From Adlercreutzia hattorii (GTDB lineage: Bacteria > Actinomycetota > Coriobacteriia > Coriobacteriales > Eggerthellaceae), in NCBI RefSeq assembly GCF_011405655.1, contig NZ_AP022829.1, positions 62,001 through 126,000 of the forward strand: a stretch of DNA of 64,000 nt, given 5' to 3'. Made by a program: the position numbers and the translations under genes. Shown piece by piece: positions 42,103-50,587 of this stretch; position 1 is the stretch's first letter, and each line of letters begins with the position of its first letter. The notes under the pieces were generated by a model. That model did not search any database and had not been told where the DNA came from. It was given only the letters and a program-made list of their open reading frames with translations.

Positions 42103-43476
42103 TCATTGTCCTGCGATCTCCTTGTGGAAATAGGCACCGAACGCGTACAGTGGCACGTTCTTAATCACTCCATCACGTGAGAAAGGGGCCAACGAAGTGC
42201 GCAAGGCCAGTACTGGGAGATGCTTTTTGACGAAAGCGGCAAGGCTTTTCGCCCTCAGATTGGTTCCAGCCTTCACCTCAATGGGCACGGGCTGCGGCAC
42301 TCGCTCGTTTCCATCTACGATGAAATCGATTTCGGTGCGCGTCGACTGGTTCATGAAATAGTGCAGCTTGTTGCCCGTATCCACTTTGTTGCCCGCCTGG
42401 CCGCTCGCAAGCAGTTCTTGGGCAACGAGCTGCTCTGCAAGCGCCCCCTTGAATGAACTGAACAACGCCTCGCTATCGAGAATAGTTCGGGCACTCAAGT
42501 TGCACATTGCGCCAAGTAGACCCACATCGAGCACATAGACCTTGAACACTCCCTCGTCTTCATGAGACGCAAGAGGCGACTCGGGCACGCTCACACAACT
42601 CGAGGGACACACAAGCGAGGTGTCGGTCAGCCATTGCAGAGCATCTTCGTACTCCCGGGCTCTCGCCGACTCCCGTATCTTGGAAAACATAAACTTACGG
42701 TTTTCTTTGGCCAAGTTTGTCGGCACCGCCCGCCAGACACGACGAATCCGTTCTGCTAGCGCATCGTCGGCATACTTTGAGAAATCGGCGTTGTAGGAGC
42801 GCAAGAGCTCGCTGTGCACACGGCGCGCCTCCGCTGGATCCGACGTTTCTGCGAAGGAAAGCACCGCCTCCGGCATTCCCCCTACGAATAGATATTGTTT
42901 CAGCAGCTCGATCAACCGGTCGTGGAACGGGGCCATGGCATCCCAGTCAAGATCAGACACCAATTCAGCCAACAATTCCTCACCAACACCGTCTAAAAAC
43001 TCCCGGAAACTGAGAGGGTAGAGATCGAGAAAGCTCACTTTCCCCACAGGGAATGAAGCCCGCGCCTGCGGCTTATTTTCCGTTCGCTTCCCCCGCCGCA
43101 ACGCAAGTCCGAGCGCCGATCCGCCCGCAACAACGGGAATATGGGGAGTTTGCTCGTTGAAGTACTTGAGCGATTGAATGGCGCGAGGGGATTCTTGTAT
43201 CTCATCAAGAATGAGCAGAGTATGCTTGTCGATGCGGACGCCTGCTTCAGCTTGGAGTATGGGAAGGAGCCTGTTCGGCGACAACGATCCTTCGAAAGCG
43301 GCGATGAGCTGGGGATTGTCATCGAAGGTGATGTACGCCGTTTCCCTGAAGTACGCTCGCCCAAACTCCTTCATAAGCCACGTTTTCCCCACCTGCCGGG
43401 CTCCGCTCACGATGAGCGGCTTTCGTCGAGGAGATTCTTTCCAGCGCTTCATATCTTCGATGGCCTGGCGCTTCAT
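42103..43476 (-). CDS. AAA+ ATPase with PD-(D/E)XK-like (DUF4143) domain
   Basis: The 457-residue protein has Walker A GARQVGKTW (25-33), Walker B LLILDEIQ (about 90) and sensor VVAGGSALG. The C-terminal RTEIDFIVDG and VPIEVKAG are PD-(D/E)XK-type residues. It closely parallels the ATPase at 5250 but has a different sequence throughout. A GAAAGGA site precedes the ATG. Three 33-bp-spaced repeats lie just upstream. Confidence 0.87.
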   Translation of the reverse strand: MKRQAIEDMKRWKESPRRKPLIVSGARQVGKTWLMKEFGRAYFRETAYITFDDNPQLIAAFEGSLSPNRLLPILQAEAGVRIDKHTLLILDEIQESPRAIQSLKYFNEQTPHIPVVAGGSALGLALRRGKRTENKPQARASFPVGKVSFLDLYPLSFREFLDGVGEELLAELVSDLDWDAMAPFHDRLIELLKQYLFVGGMPEAVLSFAETSDPAEARRVHSELLRSYNADFSKYADDALAERIRRVWRAVPTNLAKENRKFMFSKIRESARAREYEDALQWLTDTSLVCPSSCVSVPESPLASHEDEGVFKVYVLDVGLLGAMCNLSARTILDSEALFSSFKGALAEQLVAQELLASGQAGNKVDTGNKLHYFMNQSTRTEIDFIVDGNERVPQPVPIEVKAGTNLRAKSLAAFVKKHLPVLALRTSLAPFSRDGVIKNVPLYAFGAYFHKEIAGQ

Positions 43477-43496
43477 GGCATCCTTTCAGGGTGATT

Positions 43497-43578
43497 CACG
43501 TTTTTGCATAGGTTATTTTTGCAAATCACCACGTTTTTGCATAGGAGAATTTTGGGATTCACCACGTTTTTATATAGG
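43497..43578. repeat. Three-copy 33-bp-period repeat upstream of the ATPase
   Basis: CACGTTTTTGCATAGG occurs at 43497 and 43530, and CACGTTTTTATATAGG at 43563. The spacing is exactly 33 bp each time. The first copy ends the 5' leader, about 20 bp before the ATPase start. Confidence 0.88.
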
Positions 43579-43630
43579 TAACGGTATCCCGACATCAGCA
43601 GCTGAAAAGTCAACCTCATTCCGAATCGAG

Positions 43631-43710
43631 AAACTTAGTGAAACTTAGAACTCCTTAGAAGAACTTAGTTAAACTTAGTGAAACTTAGAACTCCTTAGTA
43701 AAACTTAGAA
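43631..43710. repeat. Eight-unit 10-bp repeat ahead of the P-loop-less ATPase
   Basis: A 40-bp block (43631-43670) is repeated at 43671-43710 with three mismatches. Within it AAACTTAGNN-like 10-mers recur (eight units, some CTCCTTAG). The array ends at the GGAGG ribosome site of the next gene. One unit equals one helical turn. Confidence 0.85.
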
Positions 43711-43719
43711 GGAGGCATT

Positions 43720-44449
43720 GTGGGCATCGAGGAGAATCCTTTCACCCCAAGGAGTCGGCGTGCTCTTCACCGTCGACGAAGTCGATCCGACGCTCGACGA
43801 AATGGTTCAGCTCGCCGCCTTCTACCAGCACTTTGTTCGGGAGGGGCGCAAGGTAGCGCTCCTCATGGCAGGACTGCCGCACAACATCTCATCTTTGCTC
43901 AACAACAAGACCGTGTCGTTTCTCCGGCGCTCGAACCGCAGGGCGCTTGACCGCATTCCCGACGGCGAGGTTTCCGCAGCGCTCGTGCGCACGGCCCAAG
44001 CAGGCAACCGCAACGTTGACGCAGCGGCGCTGACTGCAGCGACGGAGTCCATCGGCGGCTTTCCTTTCATGCTCCAGCTTGTCGGGTACTACGCCTGGGA
44101 CGAAAATCCCCGGGCTAGCACACTCGATTCGGCCGACTTCGCGCGCGGTATCGCCATCGCACAGCAGGAAATGACCTACCGTATTTTGGACGCCACCTTC
44201 GCCGAGCTCTCCCCCGGCGACCTTCGTTTCGCCGCAGCTATGCTGGAAGATGAAGGGGACAGCCGCATCGCCGATCTCGTCGAGCGGCTGGGGCGTTCCT
44301 CTTCCGTCGTGGCGCAGTACCGCAAGCGGCTTATCGACGCCGGCATCATTGGCAAACGCGCACGCGGCCTCGTGGGGTTCGACCTCCCTTACTTCCGCGA
44401 CTACTTGCAGGAGAAGCTCGACAACGGAGAACTGCTGCTCGAGAATTAG
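43720..44449 (+). pseudogene. ATPase gene with internal deletion removing the P-loop
   Basis: A GTG at 43720 after GGAGG starts GIEENPFTP, the usual N-terminus of a family of AAA+ ATPases. After nine residues the frame changes, and the sequence resumes at the Walker B region, GVLFTVDEVD. The roughly 100 residues with Walker A are gone. The rest (about 230 codons, LLMAGLPHNISSLL sensor, winged-helix end) is intact in the other frame and could be read from a TTG at 43718. An active ATPase is not expected. Confidence 0.8.
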
Positions 44450-44467
44450 GCTTCCGAACCCCGCCCC

Positions 44468-45640
44468 CTACAGCGCCAGTTTGTAGATGGCCTCGGCGTC
44501 TTCCAGGGTGAGCTTCTTGAAGGTGCCGAAGGGGACGCCCTTGTTCTGGGCCAGCGTCGGCAGCATCTTCGGGATGTCGGCTTCTTCCACATCCAGCTCG
44601 GCGAGGGTGGTGGGCATGCCGAGGCTCGCGAAGAAGGCGCGCGTCTCGTCGATGGCCGAAAGCGCGTCCGCTTCCACGTCGCCGGTGGGGGTCAGGCCGA
44701 ACACCGCCTGGCCGTAGAAGGCGAAGCGCGCCGGGTTCTCGGTGTAGACGTATTCCATCCAGGCGGGGAACATGACGGCGAGGCCGGCGCCATGAGTGAT
44801 GGCCGGATTCAGCGCCGACAGCTCGTGCTCCAAACCGTGGGTGGCCCAGTCCTCATGGCGGCCCACCCCGGCGAGTCCCTGATGGCAGAGCATGCCGGCC
44901 CACATGATGTTGGCGCGGGCGTCGTAGTTGTCGGGGTCGGCCAACACGCGCGGCGCCTCGGCGCGGATGGTGTTCATGAGCGACAGGTTCAGATTGTCGG
45001 TCACAGGCACCGCGCCCACGTCGTCGAAGAAGCGCTCCAGCAGGTGGCAGAACATGTCGGTAAGGCCAGCGGCTGTCTGGAAGGGCGGCAGGGTGAAGGT
45101 GAGCTCGGGGTTCATGAAGGCGAACTTCGGGCGGTGAGCGTTGTTGGCGTACCCGGTCTTGCGGCCCAGCTCGTCGTTGGAGATGACCGTGTTCTTCGAG
45201 GCCTCGCTGCCGGCGGCGGGGATGGTGAGCACCACGGCGATAGGCAGCACATCGTGATCGGTGGCCTTGGTTTCGAAGAGCTCCCACACATCGCTCTCCA
45301 CGCAAGCGCCGTTGGCGATGGCCTTTGCGGAGTCGATAACCGAGCCGCCACCCACAGCGAGAATCCAGTCGACGCCTGCCTCCTTGCAGAGGGCCACGCC
45401 CTCGCGCACCAGGGTGATCTCGGGGTTCGGGCGCACGCCGCCCAGCTCCAAATGCTCGATGCCCGCAGCATCCAGCGAGGCGCCCACGCGGTCGATGAGC
45501 CCGGAGGCCACGGCGCTCCCGCCGCCGAAGTGCACGAGCACCCGCTTGGCCCCGGCCGCCGCCAGCTTCTCGCCCACCTGCTCTTCAGCTCCGCGTCCGA
45601 AGACGAAATGCGTGGGGGAAACGAATTCGAAGTTTTCCAT
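44468..45640 (-). CDS. Iron-containing alcohol dehydrogenase
   Basis: The 390-residue NAD(P)-dependent group III dehydrogenase has the coenzyme loop VGGGSVIDSAKAIA near residue 95. Metal-ligand histidines lie in FCHLLERFF, HGLEHELSA and the preceding D-containing segment, with ITHGAGLAVMFPAWM. It resembles butanol dehydrogenase-type (BdhA/YqhD) enzymes that reduce aldehydes in fermentation. The ATG has an AAAGGA site. It converges with the ATPase pseudogene, 18 bp away. Confidence 0.92.
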   Translation of the reverse strand: MENFEFVSPTHFVFGRGAEEQVGEKLAAAGAKRVLVHFGGGSAVASGLIDRVGASLDAAGIEHLELGGVRPNPEITLVREGVALCKEAGVDWILAVGGGSVIDSAKAIANGACVESDVWELFETKATDHDVLPIAVVLTIPAAGSEASKNTVISNDELGRKTGYANNAHRPKFAFMNPELTFTLPPFQTAAGLTDMFCHLLERFFDDVGAVPVTDNLNLSLMNTIRAEAPRVLADPDNYDARANIMWAGMLCHQGLAGVGRHEDWATHGLEHELSALNPAITHGAGLAVMFPAWMEYVYTENPARFAFYGQAVFGLTPTGDVEADALSAIDETRAFFASLGMPTTLAELDVEEADIPKMLPTLAQNKGVPFGTFKKLTLEDAEAIYKLAL

Positions 45641-45851
45641 GGGAGTCCTTTCTGCTTTTCGACCGGGCGACACCTTATCGCCATCGCCGCACCATCGCCG
45701 TCGGGCGCGTTCTCTAATCATGCTCTGTGTCGATGCTAGGGCATCGCCGACAAACAGGCAACTGTCAGGCCACGGAAAATGTCTCGCAATCTTCGCAAAC
45801 AGGGCAGCTTGTCACAGGATCGCACCCGGGCCATCGCATTGGTCAGGGAGG

Positions 45852-46352
45852 CTAATCCCCGTGGGCGCGGGTTATGAGGTCGGCCATTTCGGTAGCGGTT
45901 TTGGTGGCTATGTTGGCCTGGGCAGCCAGGCGCTTGTCATGGGTCACCAGATAGTTTGCCTTGCTCAGCTCGCAGCAAGCAAGCACCGAAGCGTCTTCGT
46001 AATCCGAGGTGATATCGCGATAGTGGCGAGCTAGCCACGCCGTACGATCGTCCATGGGAACCGATATCGCAAGATCGGTCATGTGGTCGACGCACCCCCA
46101 CGCGAAGTTGTTTATAGCACGGGCCGTGCACTCGTCGACAGTGCCACCGTTCTCACATACTTGCTGCTTCAAAAACTTCCCAATGGTGTAAAAAACTTCA
46201 TTGACAGCATCCGCTGGCGTTCCCAAATTGGCGTTGTATTTCTCCGCAACGCGAATAAGGCGAGTAGCTTCTTCATGAAGGGGCCGCTCGTGAAGATAGA
46301 AGTCGAGCCAAATGTTTTTGTCTACAACAATAGCATTCTCCGCAACCGTCAC
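45852..46352 (-). CDS. PIN-domain toxin
   Basis: The 166-residue protein starts with AIVVDKNIWLDFYL (catalytic D10) and has later acidic residues in DYEDASVLACCE and VTHDKRL, the PIN/VapC RNase layout. Its ATG overlaps the antitoxin stop in ATGA. RNA cleavage is expected from the family; the target is unknown. Confidence 0.8.
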   Translation of the reverse strand: MTVAENAIVVDKNIWLDFYLHERPLHEEATRLIRVAEKYNANLGTPADAVNEVFYTIGKFLKQQVCENGGTVDECTARAINNFAWGCVDHMTDLAISVPMDDRTAWLARHYRDITSDYEDASVLACCELSKANYLVTHDKRLAAQANIATKTATEMADLITRAHGD

Positions 46353-46720
46353 CAGAGTCCCCTTTCAGCCAGTCTTTCGGTCTTCGCCTCGTAGAAAAGA
46401 TTGCCCCAATATTCATCCGAGAACTCCTGAGGCGAGGCAGCTGGCGGAATACCCAGGACCTCGCGTTGCGCCTGAAGCGATGCCAGGAAGTCCGTGACCG
46501 CTTGGGCGCGTTTCTCGCCCTCGCTCATGGTGTCGGTCTCCTCCGTCTCGGGGCCGATAACCGCCTGCAAGGCTGCCTCGGACTCGTCGTCGTAGCGCGC
46601 CGCCACCTCGTAAAAGCGCCGCAGGGCCTCCGATGGCGTGCAGCCGAACCGAGCAAAGCGCTCATCCCCGCGCCGCTTCAGCTCGGCATCGATACGAAAG
46701 TTCATCTGCATGTTCGGCAT
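46349..46720 (-). CDS. RelB/DinJ-type antitoxin
   Basis: The 123-residue protein begins MQMNFRIDAELKRRGDERFARFGCTPSEALRRF, a RelB/DinJ ribbon-helix-helix. A long acidic toxin-binding C-terminus follows. It pairs with the PIN toxin, a combination less common than RelB-RelE. A 9-bp inverted repeat 38 bp upstream is a likely operator. The ATG follows AAAGGGG. Confidence 0.82.
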   Translation of the reverse strand: MPNMQMNFRIDAELKRRGDERFARFGCTPSEALRRFYEVAARYDDESEAALQAVIGPETEETDTMSEGEKRAQAVTDFLASLQAQREVLGIPPAASPQEFSDEYWGNLFYEAKTERLAERGLW

Positions 46721-46757
46721 AGCAACCCCTTTCAGAATTGCTAGCAGTATATCATAA

Positions 46758-46789
46758 CTCTCGACCTTCTATCCATAGTAGGTCGAGAG
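46758..46789. promoter_or_regulatory. Operator-like inverted repeat
   Basis: CTCTCGACC (46758-46766) and GGTCGAGAG (46781-46789) are perfectly complementary. The repeat is positioned upstream of the antitoxin gene for autoregulation. Confidence 0.5.
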
Positions 46790-46883
46790 TCCCCGACAAA
46801 CCTTCCCTCCGCAGCTCCCGGTTTTTATTTGCTTCGCTGGGCCTGAGACGTGAAAACATGGGGGTCGGCGAGGCTGTGCTAAC

Positions 46884-47039
46884 ATGGAAGAAGCTGGGGT
46901 ACTGTGCGCCTTCACCATCGAGAACCGCCGCGTTGAGGTGGGCGACCCTGTAGAGGCCCTTCCCCGCGTGCGCATCGCCGGCGAATACACCCAGGAAGGC
47001 TTCGAATACCTCGTAGAACCCAACGGCGGCGAGCAGTAA
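46884..47039 (+). CDS. Small 51-residue hypothetical protein
   Basis: An ATG-to-TAA frame encodes MEEAGVLCAFTIENRR followed by VEVGDPVEALPRVRIAGEYT and FEYLVEPNGGEQ. Composition and codon choice look like a real protein, with third positions mostly G/C. I recognise no family. No strong ribosome site is visible (GAGG well upstream). It sits alone between the toxin module and the convergent serine acetyltransferase gene. Confidence 0.5.
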   Translation: MEEAGVLCAFTIENRRVEVGDPVEALPRVRIAGEYTQEGFEYLVEPNGGEQ

Positions 47040-47140
47040 AGGCGAGACTAGCGAAGAGGCTTCTGGGCGACGCCCGCCGTTTCCACAAGCGCTCTGTCAA
47101 GATCGCCAGTTTGGTATCCTCCGACGCTGCTTGCTGTCGA

Positions 47141-48082
47141 TTAGTCCCTCTCGCCGGGCTGGCGGACGCGGATCTCCTGCTCTTTCACAGAGACGCGGGA
47201 ATGGGGCGGCACCGAGAAGGTCACGAAGGTGGAGCCCGCGATAACCGAGCCCTCGCCGATGGCCGTCTCGCCGCCCAGCACACTGGCGTTGGAGTAGATG
47301 GTGACGTTGTCCTCGATGGTGGGGTGGCGCTTCACGCCGGCCAGGCGCTGGCCGCCGCGGGTGGAGAGCGCGCCCAGCGTAACGCCCTGGTACAGCTTCA
47401 CGTGGTCACCGATAGTGGTAGTCTCACCGATGACAACGCCAGTACCGTGGTCGATGAAGAAGTACTCGCCGATATGAGCGCCAGCACCGATATCGATGCC
47501 CGTGGAAGAGTGGGCGATTTCGGTCATCACGCGCGGGATGATGGGCACACCCAAATCGTAGAGCACATGCGCAATGCGATACACGTAGATGGCGTACAAG
47601 CCCGGGTACGTGAAGATGACCTCCTCCTTCGAGCCCGCCGCCGGGTCGCCGTCGTAGAGCGCCTGCACGTCGGTGAGCAGCGTGCGCTGAATTTCGGGCA
47701 GAGCGTCGAAGAACTTCGTGCAGATTTCAGCCGTCTGCTCGCACACGGAGTCACTCGTGCAACCGCCGCACAAATGATTGCCGCTGCCGACGAGGTCGTC
47801 GCGATCGTCGGAGGTATAGGTGAGCGCCAAGATAAGTTGCTGGCGCAGCACCGACTCGATGTCGATGAGCGTCTGGCCGATGAAGTAGCTGGGGCTCGTA
47901 GAGGGCGACAACATCTCCGGTCCGAAATAGCCGGGGAACAGTACGCGGCGCAACTCGGTGATGAGCCCCTTAATAGCCGCGCGGCTGGGGAAGCGGCGGC
48001 CGGGCTTGGTGAAGAAGATCTCGTCCGCCTCGTAGTTCTTCTCGATGGCCGCGACGATGCGCTCTAGGTTGTCTCCGAACAT
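47141..48082 (-). CDS. cysE: Serine O-acetyltransferase
   Basis: The 313-residue enzyme makes O-acetylserine for cysteine synthesis. The C-terminal left-handed beta-helix has hexapeptide repeats (IDIGAGAHIGEYFFIDHGTGVVIGETTTIGD). The catalytic H-D of family members is seen in FIDHGTG and in MTEIAHSSTGID. A long N-terminal helical domain places it with the EpsC type. The CGGC segment in the N-terminal half is unusual. The ATG has GAAAGGAAGG. Confidence 0.92.
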   Translation of the reverse strand: MFGDNLERIVAAIEKNYEADEIFFTKPGRRFPSRAAIKGLITELRRVLFPGYFGPEMLSPSTSPSYFIGQTLIDIESVLRQQLILALTYTSDDRDDLVGSGNHLCGGCTSDSVCEQTAEICTKFFDALPEIQRTLLTDVQALYDGDPAAGSKEEVIFTYPGLYAIYVYRIAHVLYDLGVPIIPRVMTEIAHSSTGIDIGAGAHIGEYFFIDHGTGVVIGETTTIGDHVKLYQGVTLGALSTRGGQRLAGVKRHPTIEDNVTIYSNASVLGGETAIGEGSVIAGSTFVTFSVPPHSRVSVKEQEIRVRQPGERD

Positions 48083-48399
48083 GGGCCTTCCTTTCCGTGC
48101 GAAAGCGCCGACACAACCGCTGCCCAAAAAGCAGCGGCAAGGTCGTCGCCTAAGGGGGTTCGCGCCTCAGGGATGCGAACGTCTCGGGTGTTTTCGATAG
48201 GATAGCAGATCGGAGACGCTTGACCGCCCACGGCCCGTGCCGTCGCACAAAACAGTTACTATCGAGGTAAAGATACCGGATGCCCCTCACCAGCGCACCG
48301 CCGCTTGCCCGCACCGTCGCAAGCAAGCGCACAATCGCACCCCGCGCACCTGGCGTCTTCCCATACGCACGGAAGCCGACCCTGCGGCTTCCCACACGC
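48083..48399. other. Gene-free stretch upstream of cysE
   Basis: The 317 bases hold the cysE promoter region, a small hairpin (GAAGCCG/CGGCTTC near 48372-48391) and GCGCAC-rich sequence. I see no RNA gene and no operator I could name. Confidence 0.4.
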
Positions 48400-48434
48400 A
48401 AGCAGCCCCGTTGCCCTCGCTCGCCGGGGCTGCT
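48400..48434 (-). terminator. Hairpin terminator after the MFS-CBS gene
   Basis: AAGCAGCCCCG (48400-48410) pairs with CGGGGCTGCTT (48424-48434), directly after the stop codon at 48440. No U-run follows. Confidence 0.6.
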
Positions 48435-48439
48435 TGAAT

Positions 48440-50401
48440 TTAACACTCCTCGCAGGCCTCTTCCACGCACTCGTGCTGGCCGGAGGGGCCCTCACCGCAG
48501 TAGACGGCGCGCTCCGGATGGTCGGCCAGGTAAGCGGCCATGGAGTACTGGGTGATGTCGCTGCGGTTGATGATGCCCACGATGTGGCCACTCTCCAGCA
48601 CCGGCACCTTCTTCAGGTGGTTCTCGGACAGAACACGGCACACATCGGTCAGGTTCGCGTGCACGCTCACGCAGATGGGGCTGGCGGCGCCAATTTCGCT
48701 GGCGCGCATCTGCATGACCTTCGCCAGCTTCTCGTCGTAGCCCTCGTCGTCGTTCACGGTGCTGTTGATGAGCACGATGGGATCGGTGAACGAGTTGCTG
48801 CGCGGACTCAGCCGCTTCAGGATGTCGCCATCGGAAATGAAGCCCACCGGCTCGCCCGACTCGTCCACGATGGGCGCCGCCGAGATGTTCTTCTCCACGA
48901 ACAGGCGCATGGCCTCTTCCACCGTAGCCTCCCGGCTCAGCGAGTACACGTCGGTCTTCATGATGGACGTGAGCAGCGACTTGCGGGTGCCCTCCTCGTC
49001 CACCGCGGCCTCCTCGCCGGGCTTGTCCTTCACAAGGGCGATAGTCATGACCAGGCCGACGAGGCAGAGCACCGTGCACACGAGGAAGGCGGCGTTGATG
49101 CCGAACATGGTGCCCTGGGCCGCGCCGAGCTCCGGCGAGGCGATGTTCTGCACCTGGGTGGACACCGCGATGATGATAGCGGTGCCGAGCGAGCCCGCCA
49201 CCTGGCGCAGCGTGTTGTTCACGGAGGTGCCGTGGTTCATGACCTTGTTGTCCAGGGCGTTCATGCCCCAGGTGGTGATTGGCATGTTCACCAGCGACAT
49301 CGAGAACATGCGCACCGTGTACACGATGGTGATGTAAATGATGCTGGACGTGAGGTTCAGAATGGCGAAGGCGAAGGTGGTGAGCGTCAGCAAACTCATG
49401 CCCACGATGGCCATGCGGCGTGGGCCGTGGCGGTCGAACCACTTGCCGGCAATCGGGTTCATGATGCCCATGAGGATGGCGCCGGGCATAAGCACGAGGC
49501 CCGACACCGTGGCCGACAGCCCGTGAAGCGACTGCACGTAAATGGGCATGAGGATGCCGGCGGCCAGAAGCGCACCCTGCACGAGCATGCCGATGATGGT
49601 GCCCACGAGAAACCGGCGGTTCTTCAGCACGTCGACGCGCAGCATCGGACGCGGCAGGCGAGTCTGGCGAATGAAGAACCATACAACGCCGACGATGCCG
49701 AGCGCGGTGGTGAGCAGCGGCACCAACGTGAAGCCGGCCGAGCCCAGGGCCGAGAAACCGTAGAGCATAAGCCCGAAGCCCAAGGTGGAAAGGGCCAGCG
49801 ACAGCGGATCGAGCACCGAGTCGCCCTTGTTCGCCGGCGCCTTGTTGTCCATCAGGAACAGCGACGGGACGATGATGACGATGGACAGGGCGAAGATGAG
49901 GTAGAACAGGATGTGCCAGTCGGCTTGGTCGATGACGAAGCCCGCCACGGTGGGGCCGATGGCCGGTGCGAAAGCGATGACCAGGCCGAAGATGCCCATG
50001 GCCGAGCCGCGGCGATCAACCGGGAACACCAGCATGAGCACGGTCATGGTCACCGGCATGAGGATGCCGGCGCCGGCGGCCTGCACGAGACGGCCTCCCA
50101 GAAGCACCGGGAAGTTGAGGCCCACGGCCGCCAACAGCGTGCCCACGGCAAACAAGCTCATCGAGAACACGAACAGCTTCCGCGTGGAGAACCGATCCTG
50201 CAGAAACGCCGTGATGGGGATCATGATGGCGTTCACCAGCGTGAACCCGGTGGTCAGCCATTGGGCCGTGGACTGATCGACATTCATCTCGGTCATGATG
50301 GACGGCAGTGCCGGCGTCACCAGCGTCTGGTTCAGCACCGTCACAAAGGCGCCCAGCACGAGCACTACCAGCATCATCCATTGTTTGCGCGTTAGCTTCA
50401 T
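48440..50401 (-). CDS. MFS drug-type exporter fused to a CBS pair
   Basis: The first 470 or so residues form a 14-helix DHA2/EmrB-type transporter (GGRLVQAAGAGILMPVTMT is motif C-like; TGFTLVNAIMIP near the N-terminus). A linker leads to two CBS domains (MKTDVYSLSREATVEEAMRLF, then SPICVSVHANLTDVCRVL). The last residues, CGEGPSGQHECVEEACEEC, form a Cys/Glu-rich tail. CBS pairs usually bind adenine nucleotides and gate a partner, so transport may be energy-sensed. The ATG is at 50401. Confidence 0.9.
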   Translation of the reverse strand: MKLTRKQWMMLVVLVLGAFVTVLNQTLVTPALPSIMTEMNVDQSTAQWLTTGFTLVNAIMIPITAFLQDRFSTRKLFVFSMSLFAVGTLLAAVGLNFPVLLGGRLVQAAGAGILMPVTMTVLMLVFPVDRRGSAMGIFGLVIAFAPAIGPTVAGFVIDQADWHILFYLIFALSIVIIVPSLFLMDNKAPANKGDSVLDPLSLALSTLGFGLMLYGFSALGSAGFTLVPLLTTALGIVGVVWFFIRQTRLPRPMLRVDVLKNRRFLVGTIIGMLVQGALLAAGILMPIYVQSLHGLSATVSGLVLMPGAILMGIMNPIAGKWFDRHGPRRMAIVGMSLLTLTTFAFAILNLTSSIIYITIVYTVRMFSMSLVNMPITTWGMNALDNKVMNHGTSVNNTLRQVAGSLGTAIIIAVSTQVQNIASPELGAAQGTMFGINAAFLVCTVLCLVGLVMTIALVKDKPGEEAAVDEEGTRKSLLTSIMKTDVYSLSREATVEEAMRLFVEKNISAAPIVDESGEPVGFISDGDILKRLSPRSNSFTDPIVLINSTVNDDEGYDEKLAKVMQMRASEIGAASPICVSVHANLTDVCRVLSENHLKKVPVLESGHIVGIINRSDITQYSMAAYLADHPERAVYCGEGPSGQHECVEEACEEC

Positions 50402-50587
50402 ACACAACACCTCACTCGCTTCTCGCCCCGCTCTCGCTTGTTTTTCCTAGTATGAGCGTCGCCGGCATCTTCTGCGGTATCAGTTCGGCGACTGTTTGGG
50501 AAAATCATCTATGGATTCGCTCATGTTATCTCCCGCACCTCTATAATGCGGAACAGAGTTTTTGCCCTGAAAGGATGATTGATCGGT

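Noticed and set aside
48305-50395. 696-codon plus-strand frame opposite the MFS-CBS gene
   Set aside because: It is a shadow frame with a His/Glu/Arg-rich translation; the minus-strand protein is clearly real.
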